DNA of 37,125 nt, from contig JAFZLJ010000149.1 of the NCBI GenBank assembly GCA_017551545.1, positions 1 to 37,125 of the forward strand, written 5' to 3'. A program made the position numbers and the translations under genes. Positions 1-7,048 of this stretch are shown one piece after another. A model generated the notes under the pieces. That model was not told where the DNA came from and made no database searches. It saw only the letters and a list, made by a program, of their open reading frames with translations. Numbering within the stretch: the stretch's first letter is position 1; every line of letters starts with the position of its first letter. The DNA comes from Treponema sp. GTDB lineage: Bacteria; Spirochaetota; Spirochaetia; Treponematales; Treponemataceae.

Positions 1-159
1 AAGGATTCCTGTTAACATTCTGATTGATGTTGTTTTACCGGCACCGTTTGGTCCTAAAAATCCAAAAATCTCGCCGTCATTTACGGTCATTGTAAGGTTA
101 TCAACAGCCTTTACGCTGCCTTTGTTGTAGGCTTTTGTTACGTTCTTTAATTCTAACAT
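1..159 (-). CDS. ABC transporter ATP-binding protein, N-terminal 53 codons (cut by window edge)
   Basis: Reading the minus strand from an ATG at 159 gives an N-terminus beginning [11 protein letters not shown], followed by a Walker A motif GPNGAGKTT near residues 39-47. This is the nucleotide-binding fold of an ABC ATPase. The spacing and the [15 protein letters not shown] context resemble ATPases of multidrug/ABC-2 type exporters, but the subfamily cannot be settled because the signature motif and Walker B lie outside the window. A good ribosome-binding site (GAGGAG) lies about 6 nt before the ATG and supports the start. It lies downstream of the GH9 gene on the same strand, separated by a repeat hairpin at 179-230. 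The rest of the gene and any permease partner continue beyond base 1. Confidence 0.85.
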   Translation of the reverse strand, partial: MLELKNVTKAYNKGSVKAVDNLTMTVNDGEIFGFLGPNGAGKTTSIRMLTGIL

Positions 160-178
160 TAATATCTCCTCTAGTAGC

Positions 179-230
179 CCTTCGACAAGCTCAGGGACCC
201 CGTTGTTGTGGTCCCTGAGCTTGTCGAAGG
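179..230. repeat. Family A repeat, inverted dimer forming a perfect 21-bp hairpin
   Basis: Two perfect inverted arms, 179-199 and 210-230, flank a 10-nt loop. The core reads CTTCGACAAGCTCAGGGACC. The unit recurs about ten times in this window (8042, 11201, 14511, 17718, 22241, 23408, 24199 and 36349), six of them inside genes. Here it fills the gap between the GH9 gene and the ABC ATPase gene. It could slow or end transcription from GH9, but no U-tract follows it, so a terminator role is uncertain. Confidence 0.9.
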
Positions 231-245
231 ACCATAAGGATAATA

Positions 246-1898
246 CTACACCATTTTCAACTTTGACGCTACATATACGAAGGTGGAATTCCAGTAGATG
301 GCAATTTCGTTTGTACTGTAGCTTGCAACATTATCTATAAAACATCTGAGCGGCGGAAGCTTTTTTGGTCCAAGCTTCTTCTTTGCACATTCATCATAAA
401 GTCCTTCGCAAGGGCCTCCGCTTAGCATACCAGGCATTGTTTTTTTATTTGCCCCGGAAGGTCTGTGATGCGGATGATTTACTGTGTTTGTACCAAAGCC
501 TGTAACATAGCAGACATTATTAGGATTACATCCAAGAACATAATCAAGCTGATTTTTTGCAGCCTCGTAATATTCTTTGCGCCCCGTAATATCATAAGCA
601 GCAAGAAGAGCATGAGCATCGTCGCATACATGACCACAGCTTCCCCAGTGAACCTTATCCATGCTTGTTCCAAACGAAGCAGCCTTTACGCGCCCAAGAA
701 TACGGTCTGCACTTTTAAGCATTGAATCTTCGAGCAGTTTAGCCTTCTGCTTGTCTGTAATTTTTTCTTTTGCACGTAAAAAGATTTCTGTTCCATAACC
801 GGCAACCATTCCCCAGCCAAAACCTTCGAACCATTTGTTCTTCCACGGGAACTGAGGATCATCAGGCTGATCAAGAATTTTCTGGCGCAGCTCAAGTGCC
901 TTGTCTAAATAAGTATTGTCGCCTGTTTTATAAAAAAGCGAAGCATATGCAAAATATCGCTCATCGGAAGAAGTCCAGTCGCCGTAACCGCCTGTTGTAA
1001 TTTCCGGAGGATTTTTAAAAAGCTCGTCGTCGTGAGTATCAAGATATGCCTGTGCCTTAAGAGCTGCGTCCATAAGTTTTTTAGCAAAAGCCGGATCTGA
1101 CTTTTCAAAGAAGCCGGAAGCAAAAGCACAGCAGCCTGCAAAGTCTGCAGTTGCAGTAGACGAAACAGGAGAAACTACAAGCTCATCTTTTTCTTTATCC
1201 GGATTAATAAAACCGCAGAAATGATAGCAAGAAACTTTATGATAAACTCCGCCGTCAAGCCGCTGCATTTTAAGCATCCATTCAAGTTCATATCGGACTT
1301 CACTTAAAATATCAAAATGGATTGCCACGTCGCTGCGCTCCTCGCAATGACAATTGTCGCTTTGCTCTGCTTCATACGGCAGAAGTAAATCCATTACAGC
1401 TTTGGAACCTGCAACAATGTAACGCCCGTAGTCGCCTGCATCGTGCCATCCGCCGTTTACTTCTATTTTTTCGTTTGTTCCATAAACAACTGCAGGAGTA
1501 TTGTGACAAACTGAATGAGCCCATGAACCGCCAGCAGTTTTATCAAGTTCAATGCCGCAGCGCGAAAGATAAAAATAATTTAATGTTGAAAAGTAAATAT
1601 CATTATAAAGACCGTCGCCAATTTTAAAAGGAACACTTTCTACAGCCTTACCTTTGGCATTTTTTACACGAAGAACATATTCCCCGTTCTGTTTAAAATC
1701 AGAAAAATCAATACGGCATACAGGTTCACCTGCAACTCTATCCTGCAAAGGCTCATTAATTCTGCCCGAAAACTCAACTGTTCCGTTGCTCAAAATCTCA
1801 AACTCTTCGCCGCCGGCGAATCCTGTTGCATAGGCAAATTTAGTTTTTTCAGGTAAATATCCAATCTGATTCACAAATACTTCTGTTTTTGTTTTCAT
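246..1898 (-). CDS. Glycoside hydrolase family 9 (endoglucanase/cello-oligosaccharide hydrolase), apparently cytoplasmic
   Basis: The 550-residue protein has an N-terminal Ig-like CelD_N domain (about 5-92) followed by an (alpha/alpha)6 GH9 catalytic domain. Visible GH9 signatures are [12 protein letters not shown] (Asp153 and Asp156, base region), the NHPHHR motif near 475-479, and [12 protein letters not shown] near the C-terminus with Glu531 as the expected acid. The family inverts configuration at beta-1,4-glucosidic bonds. No signal peptide is present, so the likely job is cutting imported cellodextrins in the cytoplasm; this is inferred from the missing export signal. Residues 183-194 ([12 protein letters not shown]) are encoded by a family B dispersed repeat lying in frame. 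A -10-like TATTAT at 1906-1911 sits 7 nt before the ATG and there is no Shine-Dalgarno sequence. The gene is divergent from the NlpC/P60 gene and shares a 74-bp intergenic region with it. Confidence 0.93.
   Translation of the reverse strand: MKTKTEVFVNQIGYLPEKTKFAYATGFAGGEEFEILSNGTVEFSGRINEPLQDRVAGEPVCRIDFSDFKQNGEYVLRVKNAKGKAVESVPFKIGDGLYNDIYFSTLNYFYLSRCGIELDKTAGGSWAHSVCHNTPAVVYGTNEKIEVNGGWHDAGDYGRYIVAGSKAVMDLLLPYEAEQSDNCHCEERSDVAIHFDILSEVRYELEWMLKMQRLDGGVYHKVSCYHFCGFINPDKEKDELVVSPVSSTATADFAGCCAFASGFFEKSDPAFAKKLMDAALKAQAYLDTHDDELFKNPPEITTGGYGDWTSSDERYFAYASLFYKTGDNTYLDKALELRQKILDQPDDPQFPWKNKWFEGFGWGMVAGYGTEIFLRAKEKITDKQKAKLLEDSMLKSADRILGRVKAASFGTSMDKVHWGSCGHVCDDAHALLAAYDITGRKEYYEAAKNQLDYVLGCNPNNVCYVTGFGTNTVNHPHHRPSGANKKTMPGMLSGGPCEGLYDECAKKKLGPKKLPPLRCFIDNVASYSTNEIAIYWNSTFVYVASKLKMV
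1318..1351 (-). repeat. Family B dispersed repeat inside the GH9 gene
   Basis: The stretch matches the unit GTCATTGCGAGGAGCGCAGC seen at 21439, 17671 and 37081, read here on the minus strand. It runs in frame through the GH9 gene and encodes residues 183-194 ([12 protein letters not shown]). It falls between the catalytic-base region and the next helix of the catalytic domain, probably in a surface loop. It continues into CAATTGTCG, which resembles the outer part of family C. Confidence 0.85.
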
Positions 1899-1905
1899 AT
1901 TTGCA

Positions 1906-1937
1906 ATAATAATATGAATTTTTTAAAAAAAATTGAA
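1906..1937 (-). promoter_or_regulatory. Probable promoter of the GH9 gene, close to its start codon
   Basis: On the minus strand there is TATTAT at 1911-1906 (7 nt before the ATG), overlapping another TATTAT at 1914-1909. The second has a weak -35 TTCAAT at 1937-1932 with a 17-nt spacer. Either choice puts transcription start within a few bases of the ATG. There is no Shine-Dalgarno sequence. The element overlaps the divergent NlpC promoter. Confidence 0.5.
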
Positions 1938-1963
1938 CAAAAATGCAAATTTATCGATATAAT
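1933..1963 (+). promoter_or_regulatory. Promoter of the NlpC/P60 gene (near-leaderless)
   Basis: TTGAAC at 1933-1938 and a perfect TATAAT at 1958-1963 are separated by 19 nt. The expected transcription start is about 1970-1973, and the ATG chosen for the gene is at 1973. The upstream ATG at 1943 lies between the -35 and -10 boxes and so cannot be used from this promoter. Confidence 0.7.
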
Positions 1964-1972
1964 ATGTGTAGT

Positions 1973-3082
1973 ATGAAGAATCTTGGAAAAATTACATTAA
2001 AAATTTATCTTTTTCTGATTGTTTGTTTTTCACTTACCTGTTTTCAGCTTTGTGCACAGAGCAGCAACATGACTCCGGGACAGGCACAGACTTTACGAGA
2101 AGCTTTTGTAGAAGAAATAAAAACTCATGTAGGTGCGCCCTACGAATATGGTGCTGTTGGTCCAGATGCTTTTGACTGTTCAGGGCTCATTTATTATTCG
2201 GCAAACAAAGCAATTAAAGTTCAGCTGCCTCGAACAGCTAAAGCAATCTATAACTATGTAAGAATGATTCCGGATGAAAAACGCGAAATTGGCGACCTTA
2301 TGTTTTTTAAAACAACAGGCTCTTCTACAATTTCGCACATTGGCGTTTATATTGGAAACAATCAGTTTATTTCTGCAATAAGCGACGGACCAAATACAGG
2401 TGTAATTGTTTCTTCACTTAATCAGGATTATTGGAAAGAACGCTATGTTTCTACAGGCCAGTTCCTTCCTTCCGGTAAAGACGAATACTCAAGCGAAGCA
2501 CTTTCTGAAACACCAATGACAGAAGGCTTTGAATATGAAGGCAATGGCGGGCCAGCTTCTACCCCGCTTTCTTTTGAAGACAAGCTTCTTTTAGACGCAT
2601 CACTTTATTTTGACTGGTCGTTACTTTCTCCGCGTCAGTTTGTTTTCAGATATAGAGGAATTGATGCAGGCCTTCATGCCAGTTATACTGGATGGAACCT
2701 TAATCCGGGTGTAGGCTTATTCATAAGATTTAATGCAGGACTTGATACATTCCAGCTTCCTGTTATTTTAAGTCTTTCAATGAATGATTATATCCGAATG
2801 TATGCGGGACCGGTTTTTACATTTAAAACACCAACCCTCATAGATACAGATAAAACAATTAAGGGTTCTGTTTTCCCTGGAATAATTGGTTTTGCTGTTT
2901 CAACTCCTAAATGGAAAATTGGTAAGGTTGCGCTTCAGGCAGTACAAGACATAAACTATACTGTGTATAATAATACAGATGGAGCTGCCCTTCCATTTAC
3001 AGAATCTATTGCAGCAGGACTTGTAATGTATACAGGTGTCAGAGTTACAGTTCCGTTGTCTGCATTTTATACGAGGAACTAA
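1973..3082 (+). CDS. Secreted NlpC/P60 cell-wall hydrolase with a C-terminal beta-rich domain
   Basis: The product has 369 residues from the ATG at 1973. A signal peptide (about 1-27, ending near QLCAQ) is followed by an NlpC/P60 papain-like domain (about 35-165). Catalytic Cys69 is in FDCSGL and His122 in SHIGVYIG. The family cleaves peptide stems of peptidoglycan, usually gamma-D-Glu-diamino acid bonds, so it should act in the periplasm. The remaining roughly 190 residues are rich in alternating hydrophobic/aromatic strands (for example LDASLYFDW and YIRMYAGPVF). They could form a small beta-barrel or sandwich, but I do not recognise the domain. The start was moved from 1943 because TATAAT at 1958-1963 lies downstream of that codon. 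The gene is followed after 2 nt by the lipoprotein gene and is probably co-transcribed with it. Confidence 0.88.
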   Translation: MKNLGKITLKIYLFLIVCFSLTCFQLCAQSSNMTPGQAQTLREAFVEEIKTHVGAPYEYGAVGPDAFDCSGLIYYSANKAIKVQLPRTAKAIYNYVRMIPDEKREIGDLMFFKTTGSSTISHIGVYIGNNQFISAISDGPNTGVIVSSLNQDYWKERYVSTGQFLPSGKDEYSSEALSETPMTEGFEYEGNGGPASTPLSFEDKLLLDASLYFDWSLLSPRQFVFRYRGIDAGLHASYTGWNLNPGVGLFIRFNAGLDTFQLPVILSLSMNDYIRMYAGPVFTFKTPTLIDTDKTIKGSVFPGIIGFAVSTPKWKIGKVALQAVQDINYTVYNNTDGAALPFTESIAAGLVMYTGVRVTVPLSAFYTRN

Positions 3083-3084
3083 AA

Positions 3085-3753
3085 TTGATTATTGAATTAA
3101 AGAAAAAACTTTTTAAAGGTTTAAAATTGCTTTGCGCATGTGCAGGTTTGATTATTTTGTGCGCAAGCTGTACTTCTGAAATTACAGTTGAACTCAAAAA
3201 AGACGGCTCTGTTGATGTACAATTTTCCGGAGCTGCAGGAACAGCTTTTGCTACCCTTATGAATTCTGCAAACGGTGTAACAGACCCTGAAGCCGATCAT
3301 GTAGTTTTTAATACAAAAGAAATTGAATATGAATTAGGTGCCAACGGATTTTCAAAGGTAAAGGCTGTTTCTAAAACCGGTTCAGACCTTACAATTTCTG
3401 TAACAGATAAGAATCAGAAATCTGCGTTATTTACTTCGGGCGTAATAAGCGTAAAAGACGGAAAGCTCAATGCATCTCTTTCTCCTGAAACTCTTATAAA
3501 ATATTACGATTCTACAGACAGTCAGACAAAGATGTATCTTGATATGCTGCTTGCACCTGTTTTTAATGATGAAGTAATGACTCAGGAAGAATATCTTGAA
3601 GTACTTTCGACTTTTTATGGCGAAGATATTGCCGAAGAAATGAAAAGCTGTAACTTCAGAATTACTTTAAAAAATCCAGACGGATCACAAACTGTTCAGA
3701 GTATAAACTTTACAAAACTGCTTTGTTTGAATGAAGTGATTTACTTAAGATAA
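3085..3753 (+). CDS. Predicted lipoprotein of unknown function
   Basis: The 222-residue product begins with a TTG codon. GAGGA at 3073-3077 stands 7 nt before it and supports this start, which is 2 nt after the stop of the NlpC/P60 gene. A basic N-terminus and hydrophobic stretch lead to the lipobox CASC, with Cys29 as the probable lipidated residue; the Cys at -3 fits the relaxed spirochaete lipobox. The mature part starts SEITVELKKDGSVDVQFSG, a beta-strand pattern seen in small bacterial lipoproteins, and carries no recognised catalytic motif. Pairing with a cell-wall hydrolase suggests an envelope role, but that is only context. Its 3' end overlaps the convergent CBM48 gene by 13 nt, so no terminator fits between them. 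Confidence 0.8.
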   Translation: MIIELKKKLFKGLKLLCACAGLIILCASCTSEITVELKKDGSVDVQFSGAAGTAFATLMNSANGVTDPEADHVVFNTKEIEYELGANGFSKVKAVSKTGSDLTISVTDKNQKSALFTSGVISVKDGKLNASLSPETLIKYYDSTDSQTKMYLDMLLAPVFNDEVMTQEEYLEVLSTFYGEDIAEEMKSCNFRITLKNPDGSQTVQSINFTKLLCLNEVIYLR

Positions 3754-4058
3754 GTTTCTACAACAGAATTATCTGCGTTACTGTATGGGGCTGGAACATA
3801 TTTGTCGGCGTTCCAGTCGTTTTCCCATTTAGTATTATCTAACAAATAACGGAACTGGTACTCGCGATTTACGTCAAGCTCAAGTTTTACAGAAAAAGAG
3901 CCGTCCTGTGCTTTTTTTAGAGGTGTAATTGTACTGCTCCAGCTGTTGAAATCACCGGCAATATTAATCTGCTTTGCACCCTGAGCTGCTTCCGGCGAAA
4001 CGGTAAATGTCACTGTACATTTTGTCTTATCCTTAGAAAAAGACTTTTTTAAACCCAT
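3741..4058 (-). CDS. Small stand-alone CBM48/glycogen-binding-type domain protein
   Basis: The 105-residue protein is almost entirely one early-set Ig-like domain. The sequence QINIAGDFNSWSS...PLKK, then GSFSVKLELD and YQFRYLLDN.KWENDW, matches the CBM48/AMPK-beta glycogen-recognition pattern, including the conserved Trp and the GDFN.W turn. No catalytic domain is attached and there is no signal peptide. It is therefore probably a cytoplasmic glucan-binding or adaptor protein, an inference from the domain alone. GGAG at 4066-4069 is the ribosome-binding site. A promoter (TTTACG at 4138-4133, 18-nt spacer, TATAAT at 4114-4109, minus strand) gives a leader of about 44 nt. It is divergent from metK and convergent with the lipoprotein gene. 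Confidence 0.85.
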   Translation of the reverse strand: MGLKKSFSKDKTKCTVTFTVSPEAAQGAKQINIAGDFNSWSSTITPLKKAQDGSFSVKLELDVNREYQFRYLLDNTKWENDWNADKYVPAPYSNADNSVVETYLK

Positions 4059-4143
4059 TTAAAAACTCCGTTTAAAAATAATGCCCCTACCGCTTATAAA
4101 AATACTTTATTATAGAAAAAAAAGCAATATGGCGTAAAGTATG

Positions 4144-4172
4144 TTGATATATTTCACTCTTTTCAATATTAT
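4144..4172 (+). promoter_or_regulatory. metK promoter
   Basis: TTGATA at 4144-4149 and TATTAT at 4167-4172 are separated by exactly 17 nt. The expected start of transcription is about 4179, two to three bases before the riboswitch aptamer. The leader is thus almost entirely aptamer. Confidence 0.75.
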
Positions 4173-4180
4173 ATGTTTAT

Positions 4181-4259
4181 CCCGTTGATTTATCCAAATT
4201 GCAGAACGGAATCTGGTCGCCTGGCGGCTGGTAAATCTTGCTAAAGAGGAGGTCCAAAA
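4181..4259 (+). promoter_or_regulatory. SAM-II-superfamily riboswitch controlling metK translation
   Basis: The leader has the core of SAM-II/SAM-V aptamers in order. P1 is CCGUU (4182-4186) paired with AACGG (4205-4209). The loop is GAUUUA (4187-4192), UCC (4193-4195), then UUGCAG (4199-4204). The downstream strand is GGUAAAUC (4230-4237) and GCUAAA (4240-4245). UUGC can pair with GC(U)AA, and UCC with GGA at 4248-4250, closing an H-type pseudoknot; GAUUUA and UAAAUC are also complementary. An added stem-loop at 4213-4231 (8 pairs with G-U, loop CUG) separates the halves, as in long-loop variants. The pseudoknot contains GAGGAGG, the metK Shine-Dalgarno sequence (4246-4252), so SAM binding should block translation. 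The identification rests on memory of the family consensus, not on a covariance search. Confidence 0.82.
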
Positions 4260-5462
4260 ATGGACGCTGTCTTAAACAAAAATCACTATTTATTTACATC
4301 AGAATCAGTTGGAGAAGGTCACCCGGACAAGCTTTGTGATCAGATTTCGGATGCCATTCTTGATTACTGTCTTACTCTTGATTCAGAAGCACATGTTGCC
4401 TGCGAAACTTTTGCTACAACTAACTTTGTACTTGTTGGCGGCGAAATAAGTTTTAAGAAACAGGGCATTGCAATTGCAGAATTGAATCAGAAAATAGAAG
4501 AAATTGCACGCTCAGTTGCTAAAAATATTGGCTATGACAGTGAAGATAAGGGACTTGATTATAAGACCTTTACCTTTATGAACAGACTTCATGCTCAGTC
4601 GGATGATATTAGTCAGGGTGTTGATGGAACAGGTCTTAAGGAATATGAAGGACTTCAAGGTGCAGGTGACCAGGGAATGATGTTTGGCTTTGCCTGTAAC
4701 GAAACTCCAACTCTTATGCCGGCTCCTGTTTATTATTCACACCAACTTTTGCTTAAGGCTACAGAACTCAGAAAAAGTGGAAAAATTGCATGGCTTCGTC
4801 CTGATGCTAAAAGTCAGGTTACAATTGAATACGAAGGCCACAAACCTGTTCACATTGATGCAGTTGTAATTTCTCACCAGCATGATGATGATATTTCGCA
4901 TGAACAGATTGAACAGACTATAATTGAACAAATCATTAAGCCTGTGCTTGAACCAACAGGACTTTTGGACGAGCGCACTAAATTCTACATAAACCCAACA
5001 GGCCGTTTTGTAAAGGGTGGCCCTGATGGCGATGCAGGCCTTACCGGTCGCAAAATCATTGTAGACACTTACGGCGGTATGGGTCGTCATGGTGGCGGTG
5101 CCTTCAGTGGAAAAGATCCTAGTAAGGTAGACCGTTCAGCAGCTTACATGGCACGCTACATTGCAAAAAATATTGTTGCGGCAGGGCTTTCAGAACGCGC
5201 AGAAGTTCAGCTGGCATATGCAATTGGTGTTCCTTTCCCTGTGAGCGTTATGGTAGAAACCTTTGGAACAGAAAAGATTGAAAAAACTGCAATTGAAGCA
5301 GCCGTTAAAAAGGTTTTTGATTGCAGCCCTGCAGGAATCTCAAAGACACTTGGACTCAAAGCTCCAATCTACGCTAAAACTGCAAGTTACGGTCACTTTG
5401 GCCGCGAAGGCTTCCCTTGGGAAAAGACAGATAAGGTTAACGAACTTAAGAACGCCCTTTAA
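4260..5462 (+). CDS. metK: S-adenosylmethionine synthetase
   Basis: The 400-residue protein converts methionine and ATP to S-adenosylmethionine, phosphate and pyrophosphate in the cytoplasm. Hallmarks are [17 protein letters not shown] at the N-terminus, [13 protein letters not shown] near residue 137 (hexapeptide GAGDQG), and the glycine-rich [16 protein letters not shown] loop. The C-terminal [10 protein letters not shown] is typical and the length is usual for bacterial MetK. The ATG at 4260 follows AAAGAGGAGG by 7 nt, the strongest ribosome-binding site in the window, embedded in the SAM-II-type riboswitch. nth follows after 6 nt, so the riboswitch could also influence nth by translational coupling. 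No truncation or odd codons are seen. Confidence 0.98.
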   Translation: MDAVLNKNHYLFTSESVGEGHPDKLCDQISDAILDYCLTLDSEAHVACETFATTNFVLVGGEISFKKQGIAIAELNQKIEEIARSVAKNIGYDSEDKGLDYKTFTFMNRLHAQSDDISQGVDGTGLKEYEGLQGAGDQGMMFGFACNETPTLMPAPVYYSHQLLLKATELRKSGKIAWLRPDAKSQVTIEYEGHKPVHIDAVVISHQHDDDISHEQIEQTIIEQIIKPVLEPTGLLDERTKFYINPTGRFVKGGPDGDAGLTGRKIIVDTYGGMGRHGGGAFSGKDPSKVDRSAAYMARYIAKNIVAAGLSERAEVQLAYAIGVPFPVSVMVETFGTEKIEKTAIEAAVKKVFDCSPAGISKTLGLKAPIYAKTASYGHFGREGFPWEKTDKVNELKNAL

Positions 5463-5468
5463 TAAACA

Positions 5469-6122
5469 ATGAATCTGCTGAATAAAAATCAGATTGTAAA
5501 GGTAATGGAGCGTCTCAAAGCACAAAACCCTTCGCCAAAGTCGGAGCTGGAATATGTGAATCCGTATACGCTTCTTGTTGCGGTTGTTCTTTCGGCACAG
5601 GCTACAGATAAAAGCGTGAACCTTGCAACCCGCGAACTTTTTAAGGTTGTGGATTCGCCTGAAAAAATGATTAAGCTTGGCGAGGCGGGGCTTATTCCTT
5701 ATATAAAATCAATCGGGCTTTATAAAAACAAGGGTGCAAATATAATTAAACTTTCGCAGCAGCTTATTGATGATTTTGGAAGCCAGGTACCGGATACTCG
5801 TGAGGAGCTGATGACTCTGCGTGGAGTCGGCCGCAAAACTGCAAACGTTGTTTTGAATGTAATTTTTCATCAGCCTACAATGCCGGTTGATACACATTTA
5901 CTCAGGATTTGCCCAAAAATCGGGCTTGCAGAAGGCACTACGCCGGAACAGGTGGAACAGTCGCTTCTGGAGCGCATCCCGCCGGAGTATCTTGAACACG
6001 CCCACCACTGGCTTTTGCTTCACGGAAGATACGTTTGCACCGCTAGAAATCCACGGTGTAATGAGTGTATAATAGCTGATATATGTAAAGATTGTTGGGT
6101 CAAGCCCGACAATGACAAATAA
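5469..6122 (+). CDS. nth: Endonuclease III, DNA glycosylase/AP lyase
   Basis: The 217-residue enzyme removes oxidised pyrimidines and cuts abasic sites during base-excision repair. The helix-hairpin-helix LRGVGRKTANVVL holds the catalytic Lys (about 123). The GPD-type loop PVDTHLLRI holds the catalytic Asp (about 141). The iron-sulphur cluster is intact as C-X6-C-X2-C-X5-C in VCTARNPRCNECIIADIC. The start is 6 nt after metK with only a weak ribosome-binding site, so it probably depends on metK translation. The last residues (about VKPDNDK) and the stop codon are encoded by a family C repeat that begins at 6091. The native C-terminus has been replaced by repeat sequence, beyond the last cluster cysteine and so probably harmless. 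Confidence 0.96.
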   Translation: MNLLNKNQIVKVMERLKAQNPSPKSELEYVNPYTLLVAVVLSAQATDKSVNLATRELFKVVDSPEKMIKLGEAGLIPYIKSIGLYKNKGANIIKLSQQLIDDFGSQVPDTREELMTLRGVGRKTANVVLNVIFHQPTMPVDTHLLRICPKIGLAEGTTPEQVEQSLLERIPPEYLEHAHHWLLLHGRYVCTARNPRCNECIIADICKDCWVKPDNDK

Positions 6123-6160
6123 CAAAGAGTGTCATCCTCGGGCTTGACCCGAGGATCTTT
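6091..6160. repeat. Family C palindromic repeat, head-to-head dimer between nth and mscS
   Basis: The first hairpin has ATTGTTGGG (6091-6099), loop TCAAG and CCCGACAAT (6105-6113). The second has ATCCTCGGG (6134-6142), loop CTTGA and CCCGAGGAT (6148-6156), followed by CTTTT. The two units lie in opposite orientation and are joined by GACA...TGTC. The stems differ in sequence from each other and from the copies after glmS, yet stay paired. The first unit overlaps the 3' end of nth. The arrangement resembles REP/BIME elements; no transposase is nearby. Confidence 0.88.
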
Positions 6161-6175
6161 TACAAGGAGCAATTT

Positions 6176-7048
6176 ATGGACGAAGTATCTGAAGGACTTA
6201 AAAACGCAGGCAGTTCTTTTTGGGAACAGACCTCTTCATTTTTAATCTGGGTAAAAAGCTTTCTTACCTGGGAAAATCTTTTTAAGGTAATAGGCGCATT
6301 AATAATCATATTCATTTTCTGGATTATTTTCAGACTTATGGTTCGCGGAATCAAAAAGGTTCCGGAGAAAAAGCTTCCAAAAGCACGCTCGCTTATTCTT
6401 ATAAAATTCTTGAGATATGTTTTCTATATTATCATAGTAATGTATGTACTGAGCCTGTTTGGCGTTAAGCTTAGTGCCATCTGGGGCGCTGCCGGAATTG
6501 CCGGAGTTGCAATCGGTTTTGCTGCACAAACAAGCGTAAGCAATTTAATCAGCGGACTTTTTGTAATTACAGAAGGCGCAATTAAGATTGGCGATACAAT
6601 TATTGTAGACGGAATTACAGGAGTTGTAGATTCAATCAACCTTATTTCTGTTACAGTTCACACACTCGATAACGAAATGGTTCGCATTCCAAACTCTACA
6701 ATCATCAACACAAATTTGATGAACAAGTCTTTCCACAAAAAGCGCCGTCTTACAGTTACATGCCCTATCGCATACGGAAACGATTTGCAGCTTGCCTTGG
6801 ACACATATCTTAAGGCAGCAAATGATTGTGAAACAGTTTTGAAAGATCCTGCCCCTGCAGCCTGGATAGACAAGTTCGGTGATTCTGGAATTGATGTAAC
6901 AGTTGCAGTATGGTTTGATCCAAAAGATTTCTTAAAAACAAAAAGCGATCTTCACATTGCCATAACAAAAGAAAAAGCACTTGCCGGACTCGAAACTCCA
7001 TTCAACCGTCTTGATGTTTCTATGGTTGGCGATGCTCCAAAAAAGTAA
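6176..7048 (+). CDS. Small-conductance mechanosensitive channel (MscS family)
   Basis: The 290-residue inner-membrane protein should open under membrane tension and release solutes after osmotic down-shock. It has three hydrophobic segments (about 33-58, 68-90 and 95-125). The last is the Gly/Ala-rich pore helix WGAAGIAGVAIGFAAQTSVSNL, followed by the conserved beta domain GDTIIVDGITGVVDSINLISVTVHTLDNEMVRIPNSTI. Length and layout match short E. coli-type MscS. AAGGAG about 7 nt before the ATG supports the start. The gene follows the family C repeat dimer and overlaps the HD-domain gene by one base (TAATG), so these two are translationally coupled. Confidence 0.95.
   Translation: MDEVSEGLKNAGSSFWEQTSSFLIWVKSFLTWENLFKVIGALIIIFIFWIIFRLMVRGIKKVPEKKLPKARSLILIKFLRYVFYIIIVMYVLSLFGVKLSAIWGAAGIAGVAIGFAAQTSVSNLISGLFVITEGAIKIGDTIIVDGITGVVDSINLISVTVHTLDNEMVRIPNSTIINTNLMNKSFHKKRRLTVTCPIAYGNDLQLALDTYLKAANDCETVLKDPAPAAWIDKFGDSGIDVTVAVWFDPKDFLKTKSDLHIAITKEKALAGLETPFNRLDVSMVGDAPKK

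Noticed and set aside
1943..1972. Longer NlpC/P60 reading frame starting at the ATG at 1943
   Set aside because: The TATAAT box at 1958-1963 lies downstream of that codon and the added residues precede a complete signal peptide.
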